NCBI GenBank assembly: GCA_903839795.1
Contig: CAIMDR010000196.1
Location: 1 to 10,138, forward strand
Direction: 5' to 3'
DNA from: an uncultured Methylococcaceae bacterium
Lineage (GTDB): Bacteria; Pseudomonadota; Gammaproteobacteria; Methylococcales; Methylomonadaceae
DNA length: 10,138 nucleotides
Under the pieces are notes generated by a model. It saw only the letters and a program-made list of their open reading frames with translations. It made no database searches and had not been told where the DNA came from. The position numbers and the translations under genes were made by a program. Below are positions 1 through 7,007 of the stretch, one piece after another (the first letter of the stretch is position 1; each line of letters starts with the position of its first letter).

Positions 1-2
1 AG

Positions 3-80
3 GTTTTGACCACTGGAGTGGTGTTGATTTGGAATTTTATGTCCAACAGCTTTTGGACTTTAAAAAATGAGCACTCGTGA
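3..80 (+). CDS. C-terminal end of a probable GtrA-like membrane protein (5' truncated)
   Basis: The frame starting at base 3 stays open to a TGA at 78-80 and encodes about 25 residues: a hydrophobic stretch, then WNFMSNSFWTLK, then a short polar tail. This resembles the usual end of GtrA-family proteins (small four-helix membrane proteins linked to polyprenyl-linked sugar transfer), where the last helix runs into an N-F-x-x-N-x-F/W-x-F/L-K sequence. It would overlap the deacetylase start by 14 bases, suggesting one operon acting on a lipid-linked or envelope sugar. A rival frame (from base 2, TGA at 68-70) is also open and would give a classic ATGA overlap, but its 22 residues match nothing I recognise. 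Only the tail is visible, so the family call is tentative. Confidence 0.45.
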   Translation, partial: VLTTGVVLIWNFMSNSFWTLKNEHS

Positions 81-897
81 ACCGATCCATCTAATCGTCA
101 ATGCGGATGACTATGGCTACTACCCGTGTATCAGTCTAGGCATATTGGAAGCCGCAACTTCCGGTGCCCTGACCGCGACCGGTATTCTGGCAAACAGCCC
201 TGATTTAAAAACCCAACTCAAATGGCTGGATTCTGTTGATGATCTGGAGGTGGGTGTGCATCTTAATCTGACTTTCAGACAGCCCTTAACCGCTATCATG
301 ACTGAAAAACTGGCGCGTTGGCAGGGCAGTTTTCCAAGTGCTTATGCCATGAGCGGGATGGTCTTGACAGGTAAAATCAGTCTTAACGATGTTCGCCTGG
401 AATGGTCTGCGCAAATCGAAGCCTGTCAGGGGAAAAAATTGCAGTTTTTAAATTCCCATGAGCATATTCACATGCTACCGATTTTGTTTCCTTTGATGTT
501 AGAATTAGCCAAACACTATGACATTCCTCATATACGACTCACTCAAGCAGAATGGCTTGCGCCTTTTGGCGTTTCGGCGCTGGTTCGCAATACGCTAATG
601 CAAGCCATGCAGACCTTTAATAAAACAAAACTTAAAAGTAAAACACCCGTATTTTTAGGCCTGAGTCGAAGTGGAAAACTCGATTACCCTTATTTGGAAA
701 CTATTTTTTCAAGGCTTATTCCGGGGAATACCTATGAACTGATGTGTCATCCAGGGCGCTTTGACCCCCATGAAATTTCAGACCCCAAGCTTTTGTCTTA
801 TCATGATTGGGAAGGTGAACTGGCGTTATTACAAAGCCAAAAAGTTTACGAACTTTATGAAAAATTTGGCATCCGCTTAAGCCATTATCAACATTAA
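67..897 (+). CDS. ChbG/HpnK (YdjC)-family carbohydrate deacetylase
   Basis: A 276-residue protein of normal length for the ChbG/HpnK family of metal-dependent deacetylases, which remove acetyl groups from N-acetylated sugars (chitooligosaccharides for ChbG; HpnK occurs in hopanoid-modification gene sets). Family motifs are visible: NADDYG at residues 12-17 with the catalytic and metal-binding aspartates, GVHLNLT at 63-69, SHEHIH at 130-135 with the metal-binding histidines, and the late MCHPG motif at 226-230. No signal peptide or membrane segment is seen, so it is probably cytoplasmic. The ATG at 67 sits just before NADDYG as in relatives; only a weak GGA lies upstream, consistent with translational coupling to the upstream gene. 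The probable GtrA-like neighbour favours a substrate that is a lipid-linked or glycolipid sugar, but HpnK and ChbG cannot be separated here, so no symbol is given. Confidence 0.85.
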   Translation: MSTREPIHLIVNADDYGYYPCISLGILEAATSGALTATGILANSPDLKTQLKWLDSVDDLEVGVHLNLTFRQPLTAIMTEKLARWQGSFPSAYAMSGMVLTGKISLNDVRLEWSAQIEACQGKKLQFLNSHEHIHMLPILFPLMLELAKHYDIPHIRLTQAEWLAPFGVSALVRNTLMQAMQTFNKTKLKSKTPVFLGLSRSGKLDYPYLETIFSRLIPGNTYELMCHPGRFDPHEISDPKLLSYHDWEGELALLQSQKVYELYEKFGIRLSHYQH

Positions 898-904
898 AAC
901 TTTC

Positions 905-1007
905 GTAAGTATTCACCTCCCCCTTTGAAAAAGGGGGACTGAGGGGGATTTATCTAATAAAATCTCCCCTAACCCCTCTTTGTCAAAGAGGGGGACTGAA
1001 TAATTAC
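905..1007. repeat. 103-bp three-hairpin palindromic repeat, copy 1
   Basis: Direct repeat of 8101-8203, offset 7196, identical at 99 of 103 positions; the differences are at 909, 939, 982 and 1004. It folds into three consecutive hairpins: an 8-bp stem CCCCCTTT/AAAGGGGG at 919-937 with loop GAA; a central stem between 942-951 and 960-970 with one bulge; and a 9-bp stem CCCCTCTTT/AAAGAGGGG at 973-993. All four differences fall in a loop, a spacer or the edges, so every stem is preserved. It has the look of a REP/MITE-like non-autonomous element. Translated, it gives the SPLTPLFQRG string I recall from spurious annotated proteins in many bacteria. It begins 8 bp after the deacetylase stop. Confidence 0.85.
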
Positions 1008-1036
1008 AATAAAACTGTTTAGCGGATCCGGTTTTA

Positions 1037-1053
1037 GGTGCGCTATGCGCACC
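1037..1053. repeat. Short hairpin element GGTGCGC-TAT-GCGCACC
   Basis: A perfect 7-bp inverted repeat with a 3-base loop, followed by CTAC. It is GC-rich against AT-rich surroundings. I recall very similar GTAGGGTGCGC...GCGCACC strings as dispersed intergenic repeats in proteobacterial genomes. Only one copy is present here, so membership in a repeat family is inference. Confidence 0.5.
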
Positions 1054-1087
1054 CTACCACTTCGCCATAAACATCAACTTAAGACAT

Positions 1088-1162
1088 TTCACCACGAAGA
1101 CACAAAGAACATGAAGATTTTTCTTTGGTTTTTCTTCGTGAACTTCGTGTCTTCGTGGTGAA
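1088..1162. repeat. Long inverted repeat with 29-bp arms
   Basis: Arms at 1088-1116 and 1134-1162 are reverse complements at 25 of 29 positions; the outer 16 bp (TTCACCACGAAGACAC) are perfect. The loop is a T-rich 17 bp. On either strand this would form a long stem, but no long T tract follows, so it is better called a palindromic repeat than a terminator. The TTCACCACGAAGACAC core is one I recall as a recurrent intergenic repeat in several bacterial phyla; copy number in this genome cannot be judged from one window. Confidence 0.75.
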
Positions 1163-1186
1163 TTTATCTTTAACAGACTTCAATTT

Positions 1187-1213
1187 GTCGGGTTACGCTG
1201 TCGCTAACCCGAC
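1187..1213. repeat. Inverted repeat GTCGGGTTA / TAACCCGAC just downstream of phoU
   Basis: Perfect 9-bp arms (1187-1195 and 1205-1213) enclose a 9-base loop. It ends 9 bp past the phoU stop on the phoU side. It may act as a transcript-end structure or stabiliser for the pst-phoU mRNA, but no T tract follows on the minus strand. It resembles the widespread GTAGGTCGGGTTAGCG-type dispersed repeat known to me from proteobacterial intergenic regions. Confidence 0.55.
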
Positions 1214-1222
1214 CTACGCGGA

Positions 1223-1939
1223 CTACCTTGGCACTTTAACTCTTTTTTCCAGTTCTTCTTGGCTTAAATGGCGTACATCTTCGCCATTAATCATATAAAC
1301 CAAATGTTCACAGATGTAACAGGCATGATCGCCAATTCTTTCCAATGCACGAACCGTCCAAAGCACATCCAAAGTCCGGGTAATATTTCTGGGGTCTTCC
1401 ATCATTCGGGTAATTAATTGCCTGAGGATATTGTCGTATTCACGATCCACTTTTTCATCCATCAAAGTAATGGCAGGCACATTCTGCAAAGTCATTCTGG
1501 CAAAAGCATCCAATGCATCATGCAGCATTTTTTTAACCAAATCAGCCATGTGCTCCAATTCATGATGAGGGATTTTGCTTTCATTACCCGATAACTGTAT
1601 CGCCATTTCAGCAATACGTTCAGCCTTATCGCCGACGCGCTCAATCTCGTGAATAATTTTAATCACCGCAATCAACAGCCTTAAATCAAAAGCCGTCGGT
1701 TGGCGCAATGCTAAAATCTGGGTGCATTCCTGATCAATAGCCACTTCCAATGCATCGACATCATCATCCTGCTTGATGACCTGCTCAGCCAATTCCATAT
1801 TACCGGTGGTGTAGGCTTCAACCGCCAGTTCAATTTGGCGCTCAACCAGCCCGCCCATCATTAACACTTTATTACGTATATCTTCCAGTTCTTGATTAAA
1901 CCGTTCGGATATATGGTGGCCTATTTTACTGTTGTCCAT
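1223..1939 (-). CDS. phoU: Phosphate-specific transport system accessory protein PhoU
   Basis: PhoU is a cytoplasmic, all-helical protein that couples the PstSCAB transporter to the PhoR/PhoB two-component system and damps phosphate uptake; loss of phoU typically derepresses the Pho regulon. The 238 residues match E. coli PhoU (241) in length and along the whole chain. The tandem three-helix-bundle repeats are marked by the paired metal-binding E-x-x-x-D motifs: ERVGD at 100-104 and ERIGD at 200-204, exactly 100 residues apart. RQPTAFDLRL (79-88) and LHDALDAFARM (139-149) are also typical. It is last in the operon, 13 bp after the pstB stop, with a good AGGAG 6 bases before the ATG. Conserved position and sequence make the call secure. 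The palindrome at 1187-1213 lies just after the stop. Confidence 0.97.
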   Translation of the reverse strand: MDNSKIGHHISERFNQELEDIRNKVLMMGGLVERQIELAVEAYTTGNMELAEQVIKQDDDVDALEVAIDQECTQILALRQPTAFDLRLLIAVIKIIHEIERVGDKAERIAEMAIQLSGNESKIPHHELEHMADLVKKMLHDALDAFARMTLQNVPAITLMDEKVDREYDNILRQLITRMMEDPRNITRTLDVLWTVRALERIGDHACYICEHLVYMINGEDVRHLSQEELEKRVKVPR

Positions 1940-1952
1940 TATTTTCTCCTGA

Positions 1953-2786
1953 TTATCCGTAGCGCCCGGTAATATAATCTTCTGTTTGTTTTTTTACCGG
2001 ATTAGTGAACAATTCACTGGTGGTTCCTATTTCAATTAATTCACCCATATACATAAAAGCTGTGTAATCAGAAACGCGAGCAGCCTGCTGCATGTTGTGA
2101 GTGACAATCACTATAGTATATTTTTCTTTAAGCTCATTGATTAATTCTTCAATTTTTAACGTTGAAATAGGATCCAGTGCAGAGGCAGGTTCATCCAGCA
2201 GCAACACTTCAGGCTCTATTGCAATCGCTCTGGCAATAACCAGGCGTTGTTGCTGTCCGCCTGACATGCCCAAGGCGTTGTCGTTCAGGCGGTCTTTCAT
2301 TTCATCCCATAACGCGGCACCGCGCAAGGCATTTTCAACCGTTTCTTCCAATACCCGTTTATCATTAACGCCCTGAATGCGAAGACCATAAGCGACATTT
2401 TCAAAGATAGACTTTGGAAAAGGATTGGGCTTTTGAAATACCATGCCGACACGTCTACGCAAAGCCGCTACATTAACGGATTTGTCATAAATATTCTCAC
2501 CATCCAGTAATATTTTACCGTCAATTCTGGCGCTATCAACCAGATCATTCATGCGGTTAATACAGCGTAATAACGTTGATTTACCACAACCACTGGGGCC
2601 AATATAAGCGGTCACTTTTTTCTTGGGCATTTCCATGTTAACACCATGTAATGCCTGCTTATCGCCGTAAAACAGGTTTAAATTTTCTACCTTGATACAG
2701 GTTTCATTAGGGTGTTGCGACTCTTCCTTGCCACGCAAAACTGAACTCATATCAATAGAGTGTGTACGTATTTCTTGTGCTGACAT
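1953..2786 (-). CDS. pstB: Phosphate ABC transporter ATP-binding protein PstB
   Basis: ATPase subunit of the high-affinity phosphate importer (phosphate-importing ABC ATPase), acting on the cytoplasmic face of the PstCA channel. All ABC motifs are present in order: Walker [10 protein letters not shown] at 63-71, Q-loop glutamine 118 in VFQKPNPFP, signature MSGGQQQRL at 174-182, Walker B VLLLDEP at 194-200, and the H-loop histidine at 230. [14 protein letters not shown] after Walker B is specific to PstB. At 277 residues it is about 20 longer than E. coli PstB owing to a polar N-terminal extension; an internal Met at 13 is an alternative start. The first ATG is preferred because AAGGA, inside the last codons of pstA, lies 7 bases before it. 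Only 4 bases separate the pstA stop from this ATG, so the genes are co-transcribed and probably translationally coupled. Confidence 0.97.
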   Translation of the reverse strand: MSAQEIRTHSIDMSSVLRGKEESQHPNETCIKVENLNLFYGDKQALHGVNMEMPKKKVTAYIGPSGCGKSTLLRCINRMNDLVDSARIDGKILLDGENIYDKSVNVAALRRRVGMVFQKPNPFPKSIFENVAYGLRIQGVNDKRVLEETVENALRGAALWDEMKDRLNDNALGMSGGQQQRLVIARAIAIEPEVLLLDEPASALDPISTLKIEELINELKEKYTIVIVTHNMQQAARVSDYTAFMYMGELIEIGTTSELFTNPVKKQTEDYITGRYG

Positions 2787-2790
2787 TTAT

Positions 2791-4446
2791 TTATCCTTCC
2801 AGTGCGCGATATTTTTCTCGCAGATTATTTCTTATGACAATTGCAGCCAGATTAAGTCCTATAATGACCAAAACCAGTAATAATGCTGTCGCATAAACCA
2901 AGGGTCTCGCCGCCTCAACATTGGGGCTTTGAAAACCGACATCATAAATATGAAACCCCAGATGCATAAACTTTCTGTCTAAATGCAAAAACGGGAAATT
3001 TCCATCCAACGGTAAGGTGGGAGCCAGCTTAACCACGCCCACCAACATTAACGGAGCTACTTCGCCTGCGGCTCGGGCTACCGCCAGAATCAAACCGGTC
3101 ATCATGGCGGGACTGGCCATCGGCAAAACTGTCAGCCATAAGGTTTCCAGCTTAGTCGCACCCAACGCCAGACTGCCTTCGCGGATTGAGCTGGGAATAC
3201 GCGCCAAACCTTCTTCCGTTGACACAATAACCACAGGTAACGTTAACAAGGCCAGCGTAATGGAAGCCCACAACAATCCCGGTGTACCAAAAACCGGTGC
3301 CGGTGCTGATTCAGGGAAAAACAACTGATCGATGTTACCGCCCAAAATGTACACAAAAAAGCCCAAGCCAAATACCCCGTAAACCACAGAAGGTACGCCC
3401 GCAAGATTGTTAACCGCAATTCTGATTAACCGGGTAGTAAAACCTTGCTTGGCATACTCACGTAAATAGACCGCCGCAATGACACCAAAGGGCGTAACAA
3501 TCACCGACATCATCATAACCATCATCACGGTACCGAATATCGCCGGAAAAATACCGCCCTCGGTATTGGCTTCACGCGGATCATCAGCTAAAAACTCAAC
3601 CACCTTGGTGCCATAGTGAACTATTTTATCAAATAAACTCATGGCATTGGGCTGAAAAGCTCTAACCACTTTGGCTAAAGGAATTTCCAGCGTAGCGCCG
3701 CTTTCGGTTGTGGCAACCAGGCTATCACGTCTTATTTTTTGATATAAGGTGGCTAACTGGGCTTGATACTGTTTATAGTCCACTTCATAACCGGCCTTTT
3801 CCGCAGCAATCGATTGCTTGGCGGCATCATCCAGTTTATTTTGCAATTCCAGTTTTCTTTGTTTAAGCCTTAGGCGTTCCAGCGCATAATTTATCGCGCC
3901 AATTTCCTTTTTTTCTAAATGCGCTATTTCCTTAAAAACAGCTAATGCTTCGTCTATCTTGGCCTGAAGAATGGGCCAAGCGGTTGTCCCGGTGGCAATC
4001 GTTTTATGATTCTCTTTAACTTCAAGTAACTGTCCATAAAAATTTCCCCACTCGCGGCGCTCAATAACCATCATATCAACCGGGTGACTGTGCTCCTTAA
4101 CATTACGCGCCTGTATCCAGAGAAAGTCAGTGCCCGTTAGATCGCGGTTACCGGTTTTAATTAAATACTGCACCAGGGTTTCTTCATCATCAGCCATTTT
4201 AAAGCCGGTTGATTTGGCCATTGCAGCGGGCGTTATGCTGGTGTCCACTTTTTCGCCAATAATTATCCGTGGCTGCTTGCCTTCTTCCTGATAACTGAAC
4301 CGGGTCACTTCATGCGGCCAGAAATGTCCTACTCCGCGCACGGTGACCAGACCCAGCACGCCCACAATCATAATTAGACAGGTACTGACTGCCGCTGCAT
4401 TGAGCCATATCCAGGGGGCTCCACTTTTAAACCATAACTTAATCAT
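2791..4446 (-). CDS. pstA: Phosphate ABC transporter permease PstA, long form
   Basis: One of the two inner-membrane permeases of the Pst importer. The 551 residues far exceed E. coli PstA (296). The layout is an N-terminal membrane helix (about 15-37), a large extracytoplasmic insert (about 40-295), then the standard permease domain with helices near 302-328, 345-368, 391-410, 444-468 and 513-537. The EAA-type loop that docks PstB is EGSLALGATKLETLWLTVLP at 423-442, followed by the AAGEVAPLMLVG segment typical of PstA. Part of the insert (about 161-240) is rich in E, K, L and A with a heptad look, a likely coiled coil. Long PstA proteins of this plan are known in Vibrio, Shewanella and Pseudomonas-type gammaproteobacteria. 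The ATG overlaps the stop of the 31-codon frame upstream (ATGA at 4443-4446). There is no good Shine-Dalgarno sequence, so initiation probably relies on coupling. Confidence 0.95.
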   Translation of the reverse strand: MIKLWFKSGAPWIWLNAAAVSTCLIMIVGVLGLVTVRGVGHFWPHEVTRFSYQEEGKQPRIIIGEKVDTSITPAAMAKSTGFKMADDEETLVQYLIKTGNRDLTGTDFLWIQARNVKEHSHPVDMMVIERREWGNFYGQLLEVKENHKTIATGTTAWPILQAKIDEALAVFKEIAHLEKKEIGAINYALERLRLKQRKLELQNKLDDAAKQSIAAEKAGYEVDYKQYQAQLATLYQKIRRDSLVATTESGATLEIPLAKVVRAFQPNAMSLFDKIVHYGTKVVEFLADDPREANTEGGIFPAIFGTVMMVMMMSVIVTPFGVIAAVYLREYAKQGFTTRLIRIAVNNLAGVPSVVYGVFGLGFFVYILGGNIDQLFFPESAPAPVFGTPGLLWASITLALLTLPVVIVSTEEGLARIPSSIREGSLALGATKLETLWLTVLPMASPAMMTGLILAVARAAGEVAPLMLVGVVKLAPTLPLDGNFPFLHLDRKFMHLGFHIYDVGFQSPNVEAARPLVYATALLLVLVIIGLNLAAIVIRNNLREKYRALEG

Positions 4447-4561
4447 AATGCGCTATATTCTTCGGGTAAAGGGTAAACACAGGTGTCGCCATATTGAGCT
4501 CTATTAAGGAACTCCAGTTTTAAACCATACAAAATCATAATGAGCTGTATTTTTCGCGTAA
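4418..4561 (-). repeat. Decayed tandem duplication of the pstC-end/pstA-start junction
   Basis: On the minus strand, 4561-4510 (end of pstC and after) and 4469-4418 (before and into pstA) are similar copies about 52 bases long, 92 bases apart. Each runs through a C-terminal Y-S-x-L stop, an ATGA, then ATGATT...TATGGTTTAAAA(C/G)TGGAG. In the last 27 bases to the TGA only 4 differ; the following part differs at about 5 positions plus a single-base indel. In the upstream copy a shifted frame reads WFKTGVP then stop, matching WFKSGAP at PstA residues 5-11. In the downstream copy EEYSAL then stop matches REKYSSL at the PstC end. This is what a tandem duplication of the gene boundary followed by drift would leave. 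Confidence 0.8.
4443..4538 (-). CDS. 31-codon bridging frame between pstC and pstA
   Basis: The ATG at 4538-4536 overlaps the pstC stop (ATGA), and the TGA at 4445-4443 overlaps the pstA start (ATGA). The frame begins MILYGLKLEF and ends PLPEEYSAL. Its first part derives from a frameshifted copy of the pstA start and its last part from a copy of the pstC end, so it is a by-product of the local duplication, not a recognised gene. No Shine-Dalgarno sequence of its own is evident. Its likely role, if translated, is to carry ribosomes ending on pstC across the insertion to the pstA start and so preserve translational coupling. A functional peptide is not supported: there is no membrane segment or motif. 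That it is translated is inference from the two exact overlaps. Confidence 0.5.
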   Translation of the reverse strand: MILYGLKLEFLNRAQYGDTCVYPLPEEYSAL

Positions 4562-6814
4562 GCGCTGACGAATGATTTCGGCCAACGTATTAAAAACAAA
4601 AGTAAACATAAACAACACCAGAGCGGCCAGAAACAAGACCCGATAATGCGTGCTATCCACTTCAGATTCCGGCATTTCCACGGCAATATTAGCGGCCAAG
4701 GTACGCAAGCCCTGAAAAACACTTAAATCCATTACCGGCGTGTTCCCTGTCGCCATTAATACAATCATGGTTTCACCGACGGCACGACCCAAACCGATCA
4801 TTACCGCAGAAAAAATACCGGGACTGGCCGTTAACAACACCACCTTAATCATGGTTTGCCAAGGTGTAGCACCCAAGGCCAAAGAGCCCACGGTTAAATG
4901 TTTGGGCACGCTAAAAATGGCATCTTCAGCGATTGAAAAAATAGTCGGTATAACCGCAAAGCCCATCGCGATACCTACAACCAGCGCATTACGTTGATCA
5001 TAGCCGATACCCAATTCGGTTTTAAACCAATCGCGTAACGTACCATGAAACAAGAAAGCTTCCAACGGCACACTCACGCTAAAAGCAAACCAGCTGCTTA
5101 ACAAAATAACCGGTATTAACAGGGCGGATTCCCAACCTTCAGGTATCTTCTGCAGAAAAGATTTTGGTAAATACTGCCAGGCGAAAGCAAACAACATAAC
5201 TGCTAACGGAACCAACATCAGCAAGGAAAACAACCCCGCCAAATACTCTTCAATAATAGGTGCCAACCATAAACCGGCCAGAAAACCCAAAATAACCGTA
5301 GGTAACGCGCCCATTAATTCAATGGAAGGCTTAACGTATTGACGCATTTTTGACGTCATAAAATAAGCGGTATATATAGCGCCCATCAACGCCAAAGGCA
5401 TGGCCACCAACATGGCATAAAAGGCCGCTTTTAACGTTCCAAAAACCAGCGGTGTTAAGCTGTACTTAGGCTCAAAGTCGCTGTTTGCTGAAGATGACTG
5501 CCAGATATAATCCGGTTTTGGATAACTTTCGTACCAGACTTCTTTCCAAAGCGAGCTTAAAGAAACTTCTGGGTGCTCATTATCCACTTTCCAAAAGCTT
5601 ATTTTGCCATCATTAGACTCTACCAACACCGCATTGGCTCTGGGTGACATGGCCGCTGCAACAGGCTGTGAATTAGCAACCGTCTCCTTGATCATTTCCC
5701 GTTCAGAAGTAGAATGATAAACGCCCAGTGTGCCATCAGCATCAACCGTCATAAAACCTTTACGTCTTTGTTCCGGATTGATCGACATAACCGCTTTATC
5801 AGACACTTTAAATACTCTGATTTTTTGCATGGCAAAGTGGTTTAACTTGTCTCTCACCTTACTCCACTGAGATACCAAACCGCTGGAATCACCAATCATT
5901 AAGGACAGGTCACCATTTAAAAACGCGACACTGGTAATTTTTTGTCCGGCCTGAATAATATTTTGCTCCTGAACAAGCACAGGCGCACTTTTATCGTTAA
6001 TATCAAACAAACCCAACTGTCCGTTACTGCTTAACAAATAAAGATTATGTTCCTCTTTATCAATTAAAATATCGGTGACATCCTTGGCCGCATAATCTAA
6101 AACCGCATCCGTTCGGGTTACCGCAGCTTCATCCGCGAACAAAGATTTTTCTTTTTCAAAATGGCTCAAGCGAATTTTATCGCCTGTTTTTGCAATGATT
6201 GTACTGGCGTTGTCTCCGATTTTAACGGCAATTTTTTCTAACGGCGCACCTGACTCATCTATCACCAAAGGCGCTTCGCCCATTGGGTAGGCTATTGAGG
6301 GTGTAATCAGGCGAACATTATTGGGATAGGTGACTTTATATTGATGTTTAACAATAACCGCTTTGCCATCAGACAAACCGTAAATCACAGCACCTTCGTT
6401 GTTGGGACTGCCTTGGGCAAAGCTTACAATATGAACGCCTTCTGGTATTTTGACGGCTTCATTTAGCAGTGTTTTTCCGGTCGCCACGGCAAAAAATATC
6501 ACTTGCCCCGTATCAGTAAAACGGGCGGCCACTTCATTTTGCTCTTCCACCCCCAATAAAACCGTTTTGCCTAATGCCTGTTCAGGTACCTCATATTGAC
6601 TAACGGCCTCAGCGGTTGCCGACAAAAATAGGGGAAAAACCACATACAGCAGATAAAAGAAAATCAGCGCGATAGCAAAGATCACACCGAGTCCACCCAC
6701 GACTACACCGTAGCGAGCTATTGCGTCTTTTACCAGTCGCCAGCGCTCATGGACTCCACCGGATGTTTGGTTTATGGCTGAGGAATATTTTGATGGACTG
6801 TTTATTTCAGACAT
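4535..6814 (-). CDS. pstC: Phosphate ABC transporter permease PstC, long form
   Basis: The second Pst permease, 759 residues from the chosen ATG (E. coli PstC has 319). A membrane helix at about 36-64 is followed by a long extracytoplasmic region (about 70-440) with repeated beta-strand units such as NLYLLSSNGQLGLFDI, GFMTVDADGTLGVYH and VESNDGKISFWKV, suggesting a WD40-like propeller. The permease domain follows, with helices near 455-485, 503-523, 525-547, 563-583, 608-628, 660-690 and 725-748. The EAA-type loop is about 630-660 (SVPKHLTVGSLALGATPWQT), and AVGETMIVLMATG at 678-690 is typical of PstC. A TTG at 6889 would add 25 residues, but it lies inside the terminator stem and adds hydrophobic sequence unlike relatives, so the ATG at 6814 is preferred even though no clear Shine-Dalgarno sequence precedes it. 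The stop overlaps the ATG of the bridging frame. Confidence 0.94.
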   Translation of the reverse strand: MSEINSPSKYSSAINQTSGGVHERWRLVKDAIARYGVVVGGLGVIFAIALIFFYLLYVVFPLFLSATAEAVSQYEVPEQALGKTVLLGVEEQNEVAARFTDTGQVIFFAVATGKTLLNEAVKIPEGVHIVSFAQGSPNNEGAVIYGLSDGKAVIVKHQYKVTYPNNVRLITPSIAYPMGEAPLVIDESGAPLEKIAVKIGDNASTIIAKTGDKIRLSHFEKEKSLFADEAAVTRTDAVLDYAAKDVTDILIDKEEHNLYLLSSNGQLGLFDINDKSAPVLVQEQNIIQAGQKITSVAFLNGDLSLMIGDSSGLVSQWSKVRDKLNHFAMQKIRVFKVSDKAVMSINPEQRRKGFMTVDADGTLGVYHSTSEREMIKETVANSQPVAAAMSPRANAVLVESNDGKISFWKVDNEHPEVSLSSLWKEVWYESYPKPDYIWQSSSANSDFEPKYSLTPLVFGTLKAAFYAMLVAMPLALMGAIYTAYFMTSKMRQYVKPSIELMGALPTVILGFLAGLWLAPIIEEYLAGLFSLLMLVPLAVMLFAFAWQYLPKSFLQKIPEGWESALLIPVILLSSWFAFSVSVPLEAFLFHGTLRDWFKTELGIGYDQRNALVVGIAMGFAVIPTIFSIAEDAIFSVPKHLTVGSLALGATPWQTMIKVVLLTASPGIFSAVMIGLGRAVGETMIVLMATGNTPVMDLSVFQGLRTLAANIAVEMPESEVDSTHYRVLFLAALVLFMFTFVFNTLAEIIRQRLREKYSSL

Positions 6815-6860
6815 AGGGAAAATATAAAGATAGAAAGGTGACAATGATATAACAAAAATC

Positions 6861-6899
6861 AAAAAAAACGGCTGAGATTGAATAATCAAACCCCAACCG
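6861..6899 (-). terminator. Rho-independent terminator/attenuator between pstS and pstC
   Basis: On the minus strand a stem formed by 6899-6886 and 6881-6869 (13 pairs including three G-U wobbles, one bulged U, loop UUAU) is followed at once by eight Ts (6868-6861). It lies 108 bases after the pstS stop and 46 bases before the pstC ATG. Partial termination here would yield abundant pstS mRNA and less of the permease, ATPase and phoU message, as expected for a periplasmic binding protein needed in excess. No separate strong promoter is evident between the T tract and pstC, so readthrough is presumably how pstC is expressed. Confidence 0.8.
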
Positions 6900-7007
6900 C
6901 CCTGTTTTTTGGCATTAACCTATGCACACCGAAAGGTGAATAATCAGTTAATCCAGACCAACATCCCTGTCGATGCAGCCTGATCTAACAACTCTTTAAT
7001 CTGTCGA

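Larger units (their letters stand above)
898..1222. other. Gene-free convergent intergenic region filled with palindromic repeats
   Basis: These 325 bases separate the stops of the deacetylase (+) and phoU (-). I see no credible coding frame. About two thirds is made up of four unrelated inverted-repeat elements at 905-1007, 1037-1053, 1088-1162 and 1187-1213, described separately. Any could help end transcription from either side, but none is a textbook stem followed by a long T tract. Confidence 0.7.

Noticed and set aside
2..70. Alternative upstream partial frame with an ATGA overlap to the deacetylase
   Set aside because: It is open and the overlap is attractive, but its residues match no family I recognise, while the other frame looks like a GtrA C-terminus. 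The choice is not firm.
1088..1162. Long inverted repeat as a rho-independent terminator for phoU or the deacetylase
   Set aside because: No T tract follows the stem on either strand and the loop is long; a dispersed repeat explains it better.
2101..2376. Plus-strand frames opposite pstB, pstA, pstC and pstS (for example 2101-2376, 3017-3328, 4740-4997, 7509-7706)
   Set aside because: They lie antisense within strongly conserved genes, have low-complexity or unfamiliar translations, and no start signals.
4504..4722. 72-codon minus-strand frame ending WFKTGVP
   Set aside because: Most of it is another frame of the pstC 3' end; only its last residues, a relic of the duplicated pstA start, are informative.
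6815..6889. Extension of pstC to a TTG at 6889
   Set aside because: The codon lies inside the terminator stem and would add a hydrophobic stretch not expected before the usual PstC N-terminus.
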